Origin: Kribbella sindirgiensis
GTDB taxonomy: Bacteria; Actinomycetota; Actinomycetes; Propionibacteriales; Kribbellaceae
Assembly: GCF_004331435.1 (NCBI RefSeq)
Contig: NZ_SJKA01000006.1
Coordinates: forward strand, 62,001 to 126,000
Reading direction: 5' to 3'
Length of the DNA stretch: 64,000 nt
Of the stretch, positions 43,475 through 53,164 are shown in pieces (the stretch's first letter is position 1; the number at the start of each line of letters is the position of its first letter). Below the pieces are notes generated by a model that was given only the letters and a program-made list of their open reading frames with translations, was not told the origin of the DNA and searched no databases. A program made the translations under genes and the position numbers.

Positions 43475-45871
43475 GTGAGTCTTCGTGATGATCGCGATGG
43501 TGGCGGCCCGGACTTGCGTCGTGAGTTGTTCGAGCTCCGGGTCGAGCGGGACCGGCTGCGGGCGGAGAACGCGCGGCTGTCCCGTCTGCTGGAACTGCGG
43601 GGCGAGGACACCGCGCCCGCTGCTGAGCAGCTCGCGGCGCCGGTTGGGCCTGGCGGGCTGGTGTCGATGGCGGGCTCGACGCCGCAGCAGAAGCTCGCCC
43701 TCTACCTGGATCTGTTCCGTGCCAGGACCGACACCTACGCCAGGCGCTGGGAGGATCCGCGCACGGGCAAGAGAGGGTGGATGCCCGCGGCGGCGGGTGG
43801 GTGGCGCAAGGGCATGACCCGTGCGACCGCCCGCCTGCTCCCGCTGACCCCGGATGTCGTCGCCGAGCACCTGGCCGCGAGGTCGCGGCAGGACCTGTTC
43901 ATTGGCCTGTGCCCGATGCTCCCGGACAACACCTGCTGGTGGCTGGCTGCCGACTTCGACGGCAAGACCGCGATGCTCGACGCCCTGGCGTACGTCAAGG
44001 CCGCGCGAACTGCAGGTGTCCCTGCTGCGCTGGAGATCTCCCAGTCCGGCGCCGGGGCGCACGTGTGGATCTTCTTCACCGAGGCGATCCCGGCGCAGAT
44101 GGCACGAGCGGTCGGGACCGCGCTGATCCACGAGGCCATCCTCCAGCGTGGCGCCATGAGCCTCGGCTCCTACGACCGTCTCTTCCCGAGCCAGGACGTA
44201 CTGCCCGGCTCCGGGCCGGGCAACCAGATCGCCGCACCGCTCCACGGTAACCGCCGCAAGGACGGGCTCACGCTCTTCCTCGACCCGGCTACCCTGGAGC
44301 CCTACGAGGACCAGTGGGCCTTCCTCTCGACGCTGGACCGGCTAACGCCCGGTGACGCCGCCCGGCTCGCCCGCAAGTCGTCGCGCGCATCCGTCGGCAA
44401 CGACGTCACGACCCTCGTGCGCGCCGAGTCCACCAAGGTGCACCCACCCATGCCACCGGTTGTGCGCGCCGAACTCGCTGCCGGCCTCGTCCTGGACGCG
44501 ACCGACCTTCCGCCTGCTGCTCTGGCGACTTTCAAGCACGCCGCATCGATGGCCAACCCGAAGTTCTACGAGTTGCAACGACTGCGCAAGTCCACCTGGG
44601 ACACCCCTCGTTTCGTCACCGGCTACGACCTGACCCTGGACGAGAAGCTAGTCCTGCCTCGCGGACTGCGGCACCTGGTCACCGGCATCATCGAGCGCAG
44701 CGGCGCACGCCTCGACGTCACCGACAACCGGACCGCCGGCATGGAGATCGACGTCGCGCTTATCGGCGAGCTCGCCGACCGGCAGGCCGCGGCGGTCGGT
44801 GAGCTGCTCGCGCACGACGACGGCGTCCTCGTCGCCCCGCCAGGATCGGGCAAGACCGTCATGGCGTGCGCAATCATCGCCGAACGAGCGGTGTCCACAA
44901 TGATCCTGGTCGACCGCAAGGCCCTCGCCGACCAGTGGCGCGCCCGACTGACCGAGTTCCTCGGCGTCAAACCGGGACAGGTCGGCGGCGGGCGGAGCAA
45001 ACTGACAGGGATCGTCGACGTCGCCATGCTGCCCACCCTGGCCAGACACGACGACGTCGCGAACCTGACCGCCGGATACGGGCAGGTCATCGTCGACGAA
45101 GCACACCACATCGCCGCAGCCGCCTATGACCACTCGGTCAAGAAAATCACCGCCCGGTACTGGCTCGGCCTCACCGCCACCCCCGAGCGCCGCGACGGCC
45201 TTGGCGAGCTCCTGCGCTGGCAGCTCGGCCCGGTCCGGCACACGATGACCGACGCGATACCCGGGACGCTGGCCGAAGCAGCCGACACCAGCGACGGACC
45301 GGCACGAGTGCTGCATATGCACGAGACCACATTCACCGCAGCAGATATCGATCAGGACGCCCCGTCACCGATCGCCGAGGCCCACCGGGCGCTCACCGCC
45401 GACAAAGACCGCAACGAGCAGATCCTCGGCGACGTCCACGCCGCTCTCACCCGGGGGCGTAACTGCCTGATCCTGACCCGCCGGGTCGCCCACCTTGAAA
45501 CGATGACCTCGCTCCTGGCCAGTCGCGGCCACGAACCACTTGTGCTCCAGGGAGGCATGCCGGCCAAGGAGCGACGCGCCGTCGTCGAACGACTCACCGA
45601 CGCCAGGGCTGGGGACGGCGTCCTGGTCCTGGGTACCACACCGTTCGTCGGCGAAGGGTTCGACGCACCGGCCCTGGACACCCTGTTCCTCGCGGCGCCG
45701 ATCTCCTTCGACGGGCTCCTGGTCCAGTGCGCCGGACGAGTCGTCCGCCCCGCACCAGGCAAGACCGTCGCCGAGGTGCACGACTACCACGACCCGCTCG
45801 TCCCGCTGCTGGCGGCCTCGCTCCAGCGGCGCAGGCCCGGGTACAAGCGGCTGCGATTCGACCGGGCCTGA
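43475..45871 (+). CDS. TOTE-type archaeo-eukaryotic primase fused to SF2 helicase
   Basis: This 798-residue protein begins with a coiled coil (about 15-45), then a TOTE-type primase-polymerase domain: FRARTDTYARRWED (81-94), active-site D-x-D in WWLAADFDG (D160, D162) and SGAGAHVW with His196. A superfamily 2 helicase follows: Walker A APPGSGKT (to 461), DEAH at 541-544, GLTATPERRDG, and motif VI CAGRVVRP. TOTE systems are predicted conflict modules, not tested biochemically as far as I know. GTG 43475 follows AGGATGG. It stands alone, between the AbiE loci and a small conserved-looking gene. Confidence 0.85.
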   Translation: MSLRDDRDGGGPDLRRELFELRVERDRLRAENARLSRLLELRGEDTAPAAEQLAAPVGPGGLVSMAGSTPQQKLALYLDLFRARTDTYARRWEDPRTGKRGWMPAAAGGWRKGMTRATARLLPLTPDVVAEHLAARSRQDLFIGLCPMLPDNTCWWLAADFDGKTAMLDALAYVKAARTAGVPAALEISQSGAGAHVWIFFTEAIPAQMARAVGTALIHEAILQRGAMSLGSYDRLFPSQDVLPGSGPGNQIAAPLHGNRRKDGLTLFLDPATLEPYEDQWAFLSTLDRLTPGDAARLARKSSRASVGNDVTTLVRAESTKVHPPMPPVVRAELAAGLVLDATDLPPAALATFKHAASMANPKFYELQRLRKSTWDTPRFVTGYDLTLDEKLVLPRGLRHLVTGIIERSGARLDVTDNRTAGMEIDVALIGELADRQAAAVGELLAHDDGVLVAPPGSGKTVMACAIIAERAVSTMILVDRKALADQWRARLTEFLGVKPGQVGGGRSKLTGIVDVAMLPTLARHDDVANLTAGYGQVIVDEAHHIAAAAYDHSVKKITARYWLGLTATPERRDGLGELLRWQLGPVRHTMTDAIPGTLAEAADTSDGPARVLHMHETTFTAADIDQDAPSPIAEAHRALTADKDRNEQILGDVHAALTRGRNCLILTRRVAHLETMTSLLASRGHEPLVLQGGMPAKERRAVVERLTDARAGDGVLVLGTTPFVGEGFDAPALDTLFLAAPISFDGLLVQCAGRVVRPAPGKTVAEVHDYHDPLVPLLAASLQRRRPGYKRLRFDRA

Positions 45872-46392
45872 TGACGCCCCTCGGCATAGGGTGCCGCGTC
45901 AGGCGCAAAGCATCACATCAGCCCTCGCCGATGTGCCAGGCCCCGTGCCGCTCATGAAACCGCTGCCGACGTGGATCGACGACCGTTCCCGCGAACAGTT
46001 GCTCGACGTCGGTCGAGAAATAGCTGATCACGTTCCTGGTGCCGAGGTCGCGCTCGACCACCGGCGGGTTGACCAGACTTCTCGGATTCGCCGACAACCC
46101 GGGAGATCCCGAACCAGCCCCGCAGAGCTTCCGAGACCGCGTGCTGCACATCCCCGTCATGATCACCGCCACAGGCAGCCGTGTCCGGATCCAGGCGACA
46201 GCACCCGAACGACAGTCTCTGCCCGCCCACAAGCCAGAGCGGGACACCAGAAACCCCAAGTAGACAACGCGGTCCCAGGACTAAACCGAGCCTTCTCTTT
46301 GCCCCGACACATCTAAACCAGCGATCACAAACGCACAGCCACCCATCCTGTACCCCACCGCCGGATGAAGGATGAAGGGTAACGTTGGGCCC
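45872..46392. other. Gene-poor stretch after the TOTE gene
   Basis: I see no intact gene. Protein-like scraps exist in several frames (plus: PLPTWIDDRSREQLLDVGRE; plus, other frame: FRDRVLHIPVMITATGSRV), the second resembling the C-terminal end of an IS transposase. They are not connected in one frame and may be decayed mobile-element debris. Confidence 0.35.
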
Positions 46393-46695
46393 GTGAGCAC
46401 GAAGGCTGAGCGTCAGGCTGCGCGTCAGCAGGTCGCTACGTATCACGAGGTTCAACTGGCGGCTCTGGTTCAGCGAGTCGCTGCGGCGATCGATCGGCAC
46501 CGCGACGGTGAACTGGACGTCTTCGAAGCCGACGAAGTGATCTTCCAGTATCAGCGTGCCGCGCGGCAACTGTGGACGTTCTGCCAGACCACCGGCAGCC
46601 AGGCTGAACTCACCGCTCATATCATCCAGCGCATGGCTGAGGACGGCGAGGCGATCGATTGGTGGGAACGCGGCCAACCGCGCCACCGCAGATGA
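46393..46695 (+). CDS. Small helical protein of unknown function
   Basis: This 100-residue protein (MSTKAERQAARQQVATYHE ... YQRAARQLWTFCQTTGSQAE) is almost entirely helical and charged, with no signal or membrane segment. I have the impression of a conserved actinobacterial family but cannot name it. GTG 46393 is chosen; ATG 46372 is in frame, preceded too closely by GGATGAAGG. It lies between the TOTE and pPIWI-RE systems. Confidence 0.6.
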   Translation: MSTKAERQAARQQVATYHEVQLAALVQRVAAAIDRHRDGELDVFEADEVIFQYQRAARQLWTFCQTTGSQAELTAHIIQRMAEDGEAIDWWERGQPRHRR

Positions 46696-46843
46696 TGTGG
46701 AATCCACCGTCAAGATTACGGTCAGAATAGAAATCTCAGCTCAGGATTAGCGATCCGGAGTGGTGATCAAGCTGCCTTGTGACCAGGTGACACAACGGTC
46801 CGATCGGAGGGAAATCACTGCCACGTTGCAGGGGTCCGGAGTC

Positions 46844-46907
46844 GCAGATTCAATCCCTGCCCCGCTCCTGGCAGAGGCCCCCTGACCAGGGAAGCTGTGG
46901 TCAGAGG
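46844..46907 (+). other. tRNA 3'-end-like sequence with terminator
   Basis: GCAG-ATTCAATCC-CTGC (46844-46860) forms a T-arm-like stem and loop, followed by acceptor-like CCCGCTCCT (46861-46869) and then a hairpin (CTGACCA 46882-46888, TGGTCAG 46898-46904). This looks like the 3' end of a tRNA gene plus terminator, as left at an integration boundary. No 5' half is present. Confidence 0.4.
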
Positions 46908-47226
46908 GACTCTGTTATTCGCGAAACATCAGGGTCGCCACGCGGTTGCTGCTGCCCTAGTCGTCATCCTGGGCCCGGTAGCTGGGCTGGGCGAGCGAGT
47001 ACTTCGGCGATGTGCTGGTGCGAAATGCGCCGTCATCGCACAAGGTGGCCGTCGGAGTCGCGCTCTTCGTGCTCGCGGGACTCGGTGGCGTGCCGCTCTG
47101 GCTACGCAGCCGACGAGCGGTTGCGCTGCTCGCGCTGATCCCCGCCGGCCAGCTGTCACGGGCCGAGCAGAAAGATTCGCTGGGGTTCGACCTCGTGCGT
47201 CACGATGGCGAAGCGACCACACGAGG
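46908..47226. other. Region downstream of the pPIWI-RE operon
   Basis: About 320 bases without an intact gene. A plus-strand frame reads SEYFGDVLVRNAPSSHKVAV then LFVLAGLGGVPLWLRSRR, a membrane-protein-like remnant without start or known family. Confidence 0.3.
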
Positions 47227-49824
47227 TCAGCTGGCTCCTTCCTCGTCCGTCTCCGGCCCGGCGGTCTCGCCGACAACGGTGATTCGGTTTGGTAGGAGGT
47301 ATTCCTCGATCTTGTTGGCGAGATGTAGTGGCCAAGGGAGGGCGGTGGTGTCGCGGACGTACGGCGCGGCGTCGCGTAGGTCGTGGGCAAGTGCGGCCCA
47401 GTGCTCGGCCTGGTCGCCGTCCTGCAAGCCGGCGACGAACAGTTCGACGAACTGTGGGTTCCACACCTGAGCCTTCGGCCTCGGGGCGGTTTGCTTGTCC
47501 TTGTACTCCATCGGGATGAGCTTCGACACTCCCATGAGCGCGCCCGAATGGGTACTGGGCTTGCCGCTGGTGCTGCCGAAGGTTCGCGACCTTAGGAAGC
47601 GCCACAGCCCCTTCGGCTGACCGCTGCCGTCTTCGTTGACGCCGTAGCACTCTGGTGTTTCACCGCCGTCCGAGCCGCGGACACGCACATGCCGCAGACC
47701 CGGGAACTTGCTGATCGGCATCACTTCGGCGGCGCCGAACGCGATGGTGTCGAGGCGGATACGGTTGTTGCCGAGTTGGTCCCACACACTCCGCAGGTTC
47801 TGCGCATGGGTCAGGAGCAAGGTGTCCGGGTACGCCGCAGTTGCCTCGCCGATGGTCTCCTTGACGAACCGCACCACGTCTTCGGGTCCGCATTGCAGCA
47901 TCTCGTTGATGTAGCGTTTGCCGATCTCGACGAGCCCTTCGTGCAACGGCTGCCAGCCGATCCCTGGCGCCGTAACCTGGATGTGCTGGCCAGTCGGGTC
48001 GACAAGGACTGCCACTGGGACCTGCCGGGCCAAGCCCCAGAGGCGGGTCTTGTTCTTCCTGATCATCCACACGGCGAGCAGTGCGGGCTGCCGCGCGAGG
48101 GTTCCGGATAGCGGAGCCGGCAGTGGGGCCGGCCGGATGCCGAGGTGACGGAACAGTTCGTCGACTGCTGCGGCGAAACGCTCTCGATTCGCGTCCGACG
48201 TGGTGCCGTCCGGGCGCATACGGCCAGGCTTCTTGGGCGTTGTTACTGGATTGACGAACTGGCTGAGCCGACCTGTCCGGACCAACCCGTGCCGGATGGC
48301 CCACTTCGGATCGCTGCCACGCTTCGCGTTCTTGTATGCCTCGGCCGGCGCGATCTCGACGAGGGTAACCGTCGGATGTGCGACGTCGCCGAGGGCGCCT
48401 GCGATATGGTCGACGCGCTGCTCGATCGCAGACTGCTTGTTTTGGGTCCTGGACCGGTCGAGGTCCGCGACAATCGTTGGCCGGCTCAACTTTCGAAGTC
48501 CGACGGTCACCGGTCCGAGTTCGATCAGCGTTTCGGTTTCGCCGAGGTCCTTGGCCTCAGGCAGAGGCACCCCGAGTCTGGTAGACAGCCGTTCGAGCGC
48601 GTAGCTGGTGGCGTTGTCCAAGTCGGTGAGCAGCTCGATGGTCAGCCGGGGACCAACGACCTTGCCAAGGTACTCCGGTGAGATTGCACCGTCGCTGATT
48701 CCGCTCAGGCCCTTGTAGACCACGGTCTTCTCCCGCGGAAGAGGCGCGACCAACTCCAGGTGGGGCTTCAGCTCGGATGCGACCCACTCCACCAGAGGTT
48801 CGCGATCCGTCAGGGACAAACCGGGGCTGACCCGCTCTGAGCCCAGCATGCCCGTCCGGAATACAAGCGCCGCTGCATCACCGGTGCGCTGAAGATAGTC
48901 CAAGGGCTTGTCGATCAGCTGCTGTGGATCAGGCAGCCGGTCCAGGCAGCCGAGCTGACGGAGCACCTCCGCGAGGTTGTCGTCCCACCGCGGGGGGTAC
49001 GTCATTTCGCCGTCGTCGCCCTTGATCCTGGATGCCCGGATCTTGACGATTCCGAAGTGCCGCGAGTTCCCGGCATCACTCAAGTACGGGACTGTGGGGG
49101 CGATGTAGACGGAGTGAGCGTTGGACAGGGAGAGCATCGGGCGCACAGGTACCCAACGCCGGACGCCGTACGAGGTATAGATAAGCACCTCGCCGCTGGT
49201 TGGCAGCGTTTGGGCGGTGATTCCGATCATGACGGAGAACGGTGTCTGGTCTTCGATCCGTTCCGGTGGCCAAGAGATCAGCTCTGCACCGGTGTCGGTC
49301 GGACAGCGCAGAAAGCGCAGATTGTTGTATTCGCAGTGGGCCTCGGGTCGGGAAAGCGCGGCTGCGATGTCCATCGGTAGTAGCCGCATCGCGCGTCTGA
49401 TCTCGTCCGGAGCAGCCAGGTTGATTTCGACCGTCGACCAGACGAGGTCGGAAGCGCGGAGTTGGGACAGCGTCTGTGCGATCTGGTCCGGAGCCGCCTT
49501 CTGCGACCGTACCCATGCGGCGACGATGTTGAAGATGGCCGCAGGATTGACGTCGCGATGGGCGAGCAACCATTCTTGGTCGTCGTCGCCGCGACCGGCG
49601 TACTCCAGTGTCACGACGCAGTCCGGAACGAGGGCGGTGATCGCGGCGTTGAGTTCCCGGATCGGGATGGTGACGAAGTCACCGCCACGCCTGGTCGCTG
49701 CCAACCGTCGCAGCGGGTCTTTCCACCGTCCGGGGAAGTGCATGAGGTGGTACCCGCGCTCGATTGGTGCGTCCGAGTTCAGACGCATCACGGTGACAGC
49801 GAGTTCGTCGTACTTGGGGGCCAT
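47227..49824 (-). CDS. pPIWI-RE protein (PIWI/RNase H-fold, Argonaute-related)
   Basis: This 865-residue protein matches the pPIWI_RE family: an N-terminal X domain (about 1-340, with LAVTVMRLNSDAPIERGYHL), a MID-like part (TIVADLDRSRTQNKQSA, TLVEIAPAEAY), and a C-terminal RNase H-fold PIWI part (VAVLVDPTGQHIQVTAPG, LLLTHAQNLRSVWDQLGN, TTALPWPLHLANKIEEY). The family is predicted to bind nucleic-acid guides; its namesake Arg and Glu lie in the C-terminal part but I cannot assign them without an alignment, and the usual acidic residue is not obvious in LLLTHAQN. It starts one base after the helicase stop. Last gene of the operon. Confidence 0.85.
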   Translation of the reverse strand: MAPKYDELAVTVMRLNSDAPIERGYHLMHFPGRWKDPLRRLAATRRGGDFVTIPIRELNAAITALVPDCVVTLEYAGRGDDDQEWLLAHRDVNPAAIFNIVAAWVRSQKAAPDQIAQTLSQLRASDLVWSTVEINLAAPDEIRRAMRLLPMDIAAALSRPEAHCEYNNLRFLRCPTDTGAELISWPPERIEDQTPFSVMIGITAQTLPTSGEVLIYTSYGVRRWVPVRPMLSLSNAHSVYIAPTVPYLSDAGNSRHFGIVKIRASRIKGDDGEMTYPPRWDDNLAEVLRQLGCLDRLPDPQQLIDKPLDYLQRTGDAAALVFRTGMLGSERVSPGLSLTDREPLVEWVASELKPHLELVAPLPREKTVVYKGLSGISDGAISPEYLGKVVGPRLTIELLTDLDNATSYALERLSTRLGVPLPEAKDLGETETLIELGPVTVGLRKLSRPTIVADLDRSRTQNKQSAIEQRVDHIAGALGDVAHPTVTLVEIAPAEAYKNAKRGSDPKWAIRHGLVRTGRLSQFVNPVTTPKKPGRMRPDGTTSDANRERFAAAVDELFRHLGIRPAPLPAPLSGTLARQPALLAVWMIRKNKTRLWGLARQVPVAVLVDPTGQHIQVTAPGIGWQPLHEGLVEIGKRYINEMLQCGPEDVVRFVKETIGEATAAYPDTLLLTHAQNLRSVWDQLGNNRIRLDTIAFGAAEVMPISKFPGLRHVRVRGSDGGETPECYGVNEDGSGQPKGLWRFLRSRTFGSTSGKPSTHSGALMGVSKLIPMEYKDKQTAPRPKAQVWNPQFVELFVAGLQDGDQAEHWAALAHDLRDAAPYVRDTTALPWPLHLANKIEEYLLPNRITVVGETAGPETDEEGAS

Positions 49825-49825
49825 G

Positions 49826-52800
49826 TCAGCGATCTCCCATGGTGGTCAACGCCTGGTACAGCGGTTCGTAGAGCGCCTGGACGAGGTGTCGGTCGGTGTC
49901 GGTGCTGGTGTCGTCGAAGTAGGGGGCGAGAACACCGCGCATGCCGTGCAGCAGACTGGTGCTCGCGTCATCGAGATCGTCGTTGCGAAGGGCTGTGTTC
50001 GGCGCGAAAGCCGCGTCGCAGAAGTAGATCCTTGCCGCCTGCCCGCCGCGCAGGAGTCGACCGACGACCTGCCAGATCGTCACGAGCTGGGTCCACGCGA
50101 CCCGGTCGCGCTCGTCATTGCTCAGCTGGCTGTAGGCGACCAGGGCGTGCAGCAGCCGACGCCACTGGCGCTGAGCGGCTCGTCGCCGCTGCTGCCCCGC
50201 GCGCGACAGACGTTCGTACTCGGGCCATTCATCATCGACCAGGTGTGGGCGAAGCTGCTCGATGGCGTATTGGTTGATGCGTTGGGTGACGTATGCGAGG
50301 TCTTTGGGGCGCGGATGTGGACGAACGAGGAAGAAGGCCGCGCCGATCGCTGCGACACCATCCGTGTTGAGGATGTTGTGCCCGCGCTCCACTGCCAGGA
50401 TCGGTGCGATCAGCAACCAGCCGGAGTCTGTGCCGAAGTCGGCGACATCGCCTCGGCGGAGAAGCTGACCGTCGTCCCAGCCGGTCTCGAGCTCGTCGTC
50501 CGGGATCAGGCAGCGCACCTGGCCTTGCCACGAAGACTTCTGCCGCAGCAACTCGTCATAGACGTAGCGTGCCTCGTGATAGCTGCCGACGAGGAGGAGG
50601 AGCTTACGGCGTCCGTCCGGCAAGATGTCCCGTTCGCGTTCGAGCCGGTTGGGTCTGCCCGATCCCGGACCGGGCCTGGTCAAGGCCTTCACCATGTCCC
50701 GCAGCGCTGCGGTACGGGCAGCTCCGTAGCGACCGGAGACCCAGATCGGAGTCGTTCGTTCGCCGGTGTGCTGGATGTCGAGGTCGAAGGTTGTCTTGGA
50801 GATCGCGGTGAGCTTGTCGGGTGGTGGGCTGAGGATTGCTCCGACTGGTACGTCGATGTGGTATCGCGGCGACGTCCCGGCCCAGCTTGTTCCGGACAGC
50901 AACAACACCTGCGGCCCGGAGCCATCGGCGGGAAATAGATCCGGCAGCCCCGTCAGCAGGGCGCGGCCGACACCGGCGTACCGGAAGAACCGGAACTCGC
51001 CGAGCTCTCCGTCACGTGACCTCGTTTCGTCCTCGATGTACTGGAATCCGAGCACGTTGCCCATCGGCGACTCGGGGACGGCAACGGCGAGATCGCTGGG
51101 CGGGCGCCGTGCCTCTGTCGGCAGCGCGTCGTACATGTCGAGCTCGCCGGCCACCTGTGGCCAGATCGCGAGCATCAGGTTGAGCCGATCCGCGACGACC
51201 GCCACCGCGATCGCGAGCTCGAGTCGCCAGACTGTCCAGTCGAAGGTGGAGGGCGAGATCTTCCGGCCGGCGACCAGTTCCTGGTCGCTCAGATTGGTCA
51301 GCCATTGCCGGACTGCCTGCTCCCGGACATCCTCCTCGGTGATCGACAGTGCTGCCTCTGCCAGTTGGGTCAGCCCGCTCGCGACATCTCCGGATGCGCC
51401 GGACGGGTTGTCGATGAACAGGTCGAATTGTTCCCGGAGGTGTACGTAGAGCGGGTCGCTGTCCCAGCCCGGTTTGGGTTTGCCCCCGCTGGGCCGCCCG
51501 TACCCGGCCCAGTCCTGGGCGAGGTCGTCGAACAGTCCCCAAGCTGTGAAGTAATCGGGGTCCATCCAGCGCAGGACCGGTTTGCCTGCCCGCCCACGGT
51601 CGCGTTGGAGCAGCTGATAGATGACGTCGGCCGCCGTGCGGGCATGGCCGAGCGCGAGTGTGAAGCGACGGACCTGATGCGAACGGACCTGTGCGCGGCC
51701 CGATGCCCGCAGCCTCTCGCTGACTCGTTCATTGAGTTCGTCGATCCAGGCCTCGTCGGTGGGGCCGAGCAGAACCTGGGCGCCGGCGAACATCTCGTCG
51801 AGGTTCGCCTGTACCTGGTCCGCTTCGTCGACCAGGACGAGATCACTCCGTCGCCATGCGGCCTCCAGATACCGCATGCTGTCGTCGGCCAGCGGCCCCG
51901 GAACCGGGGTGTGAACGAGGCTCCAAGGCGTCGCGATCCAGACGTTCGCCTCCACGAGTTGCCTGGAGGCCTCGTGCCGTTGGCAGCCGTACCAGAGCGG
52001 GCACGTGCGTCGCGGCTTGTCTCGCCAGCCGTCCACCGGGGCCTCGGGATCTGTTTCGATGAGCTGCTGGCACGGTGCCTCCCGGACCGCGAGCGGCTGT
52101 GGGCCGCCGCGGACTGCATCCAATGCACAGGCCGTGCTGACCAGATCGAAGCCGAAGGCATCGATCGGAATCAAACGCCCAGGTGGTGGCGGCTGCAGCC
52201 TGTGCAGGCGCTCGGTGTGGCGTGTCCGGTTCTGCCCCATGACGGGCGCAGCCTTCACCGCGCCGTACCCGGAGAGGTCGTGCGCCATCCGCATGGCGGC
52301 CGAATTGTCACCGACGACAATCGTCACGCGGCGGTCGTGCTGCGCCGCCCAGACAGCCAGAACCATCACCAGCGTGCTTTTGCCGACGCTGACCAGGCCG
52401 ACGAGATGCAGGATTCGATCGATGCGCAGTACGCCGACCTTGTCGCTGAAGGTGTCGTCGGACATCCGCACCTGCAACGTGACATCGTCCAGCCTCGCGG
52501 CCCAATGGCTGTTCGGTCGGCCGGCTCGCCGGTCTTCTTCGTCCATGCCGCTCGCGGTCTCAACCAGGTCTTGCCAAGGAACTTCCACGACTTCTCTGCG
52601 GCGTACGGACAGGTCGTGGTGTGCTGGGCTTGGTGCGTCGGGCAGATCGTCAGGGATAGAGATCCCGATTCCCCGCGCTGTGGAGCTAATCCGATAGTCG
52701 CCTGCCTCAGCGAACTTCACTGCGGTCGACTCGAAGGCCAAGGATTCGGTGAGGAGCCGTTCGTACAATTGCCACCGATCCACAGCTACTCGGCATGACC

Positions 52801-53164
52801 GATCGACTGGTCGACCCTCCTCGTCGAGGGAGTACCCGCGTACTTCCTCCGGCGCCGTGAGGTACCCGCGGAGGGTCGCTTCCCAGCCGTATGGTCGTTG
52901 GGTCCGCCACAGAATGGCCCTGGCGTTTGCCAGCCGTACGTCGGCATCGGCGGGAACGGTGTCCACGGCGTCCCAGACAGCTCGATAACCGTCGAGGAGC
53001 GCTGGCACACCCTCGGCTGCTTGACCGTTGGCAACCGAGTTCAAAAGGTACAGGCACAGCTCGGTATGCATCAGCTCGGTCACCGACGGCTGATCCGGAG
53101 TCGGACAGTAATGACCTTCGAGCTCACGGTGGAACCAGGTGCGTGCGGCTCGGATATGTCTCAT
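49826..53164 (-). CDS. pPIWI-RE-associated DinG-like helicase (pPIWI_RE_Z)
   Basis: This 1112-residue protein has an N-terminal family-specific region (about 1-230) and a superfamily 2 XPD/DinG-like helicase: Walker A GLVSVGKST (256-264), DEAD box LVLVDEAD (D446-D449) and, between them, four cysteines (C346, C365, C388, C394) placed like the iron-sulfur cluster of DinG/XPD helicases. A second RecA-like domain fills the C-terminal third (RRKLLLLVGSYHEARYVYDE; WQVVGRLLRGGQAARIYF, a motif VI-like stretch). It would unwind DNA or RNA-DNA hybrids for the PIWI protein. Its ATG overlaps the nuclease stop by four bases. Confidence 0.85.
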   Translation of the reverse strand: MRHIRAARTWFHRELEGHYCPTPDQPSVTELMHTELCLYLLNSVANGQAAEGVPALLDGYRAVWDAVDTVPADADVRLANARAILWRTQRPYGWEATLRGYLTAPEEVRGYSLDEEGRPVDRSCRVAVDRWQLYERLLTESLAFESTAVKFAEAGDYRISSTARGIGISIPDDLPDAPSPAHHDLSVRRREVVEVPWQDLVETASGMDEEDRRAGRPNSHWAARLDDVTLQVRMSDDTFSDKVGVLRIDRILHLVGLVSVGKSTLVMVLAVWAAQHDRRVTIVVGDNSAAMRMAHDLSGYGAVKAAPVMGQNRTRHTERLHRLQPPPPGRLIPIDAFGFDLVSTACALDAVRGGPQPLAVREAPCQQLIETDPEAPVDGWRDKPRRTCPLWYGCQRHEASRQLVEANVWIATPWSLVHTPVPGPLADDSMRYLEAAWRRSDLVLVDEADQVQANLDEMFAGAQVLLGPTDEAWIDELNERVSERLRASGRAQVRSHQVRRFTLALGHARTAADVIYQLLQRDRGRAGKPVLRWMDPDYFTAWGLFDDLAQDWAGYGRPSGGKPKPGWDSDPLYVHLREQFDLFIDNPSGASGDVASGLTQLAEAALSITEEDVREQAVRQWLTNLSDQELVAGRKISPSTFDWTVWRLELAIAVAVVADRLNLMLAIWPQVAGELDMYDALPTEARRPPSDLAVAVPESPMGNVLGFQYIEDETRSRDGELGEFRFFRYAGVGRALLTGLPDLFPADGSGPQVLLLSGTSWAGTSPRYHIDVPVGAILSPPPDKLTAISKTTFDLDIQHTGERTTPIWVSGRYGAARTAALRDMVKALTRPGPGSGRPNRLERERDILPDGRRKLLLLVGSYHEARYVYDELLRQKSSWQGQVRCLIPDDELETGWDDGQLLRRGDVADFGTDSGWLLIAPILAVERGHNILNTDGVAAIGAAFFLVRPHPRPKDLAYVTQRINQYAIEQLRPHLVDDEWPEYERLSRAGQQRRRAAQRQWRRLLHALVAYSQLSNDERDRVAWTQLVTIWQVVGRLLRGGQAARIYFCDAAFAPNTALRNDDLDDASTSLLHGMRGVLAPYFDDTSTDTDRHLVQALYEPLYQALTTMGDR

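Noticed and set aside
45952..46713. A 253-codon minus-strand frame between TOTE and the small gene
   Set aside because: It is antisense to the small gene at 46393 over its first half and changes character midway; not a coherent protein.
49826..53164. Ordinary DNA-repair DinG helicase
   Set aside because: Length of 1112 residues, a long N-terminal extension and coupling to the nuclease and PIWI genes fit the pPIWI-RE-specific helicase instead.
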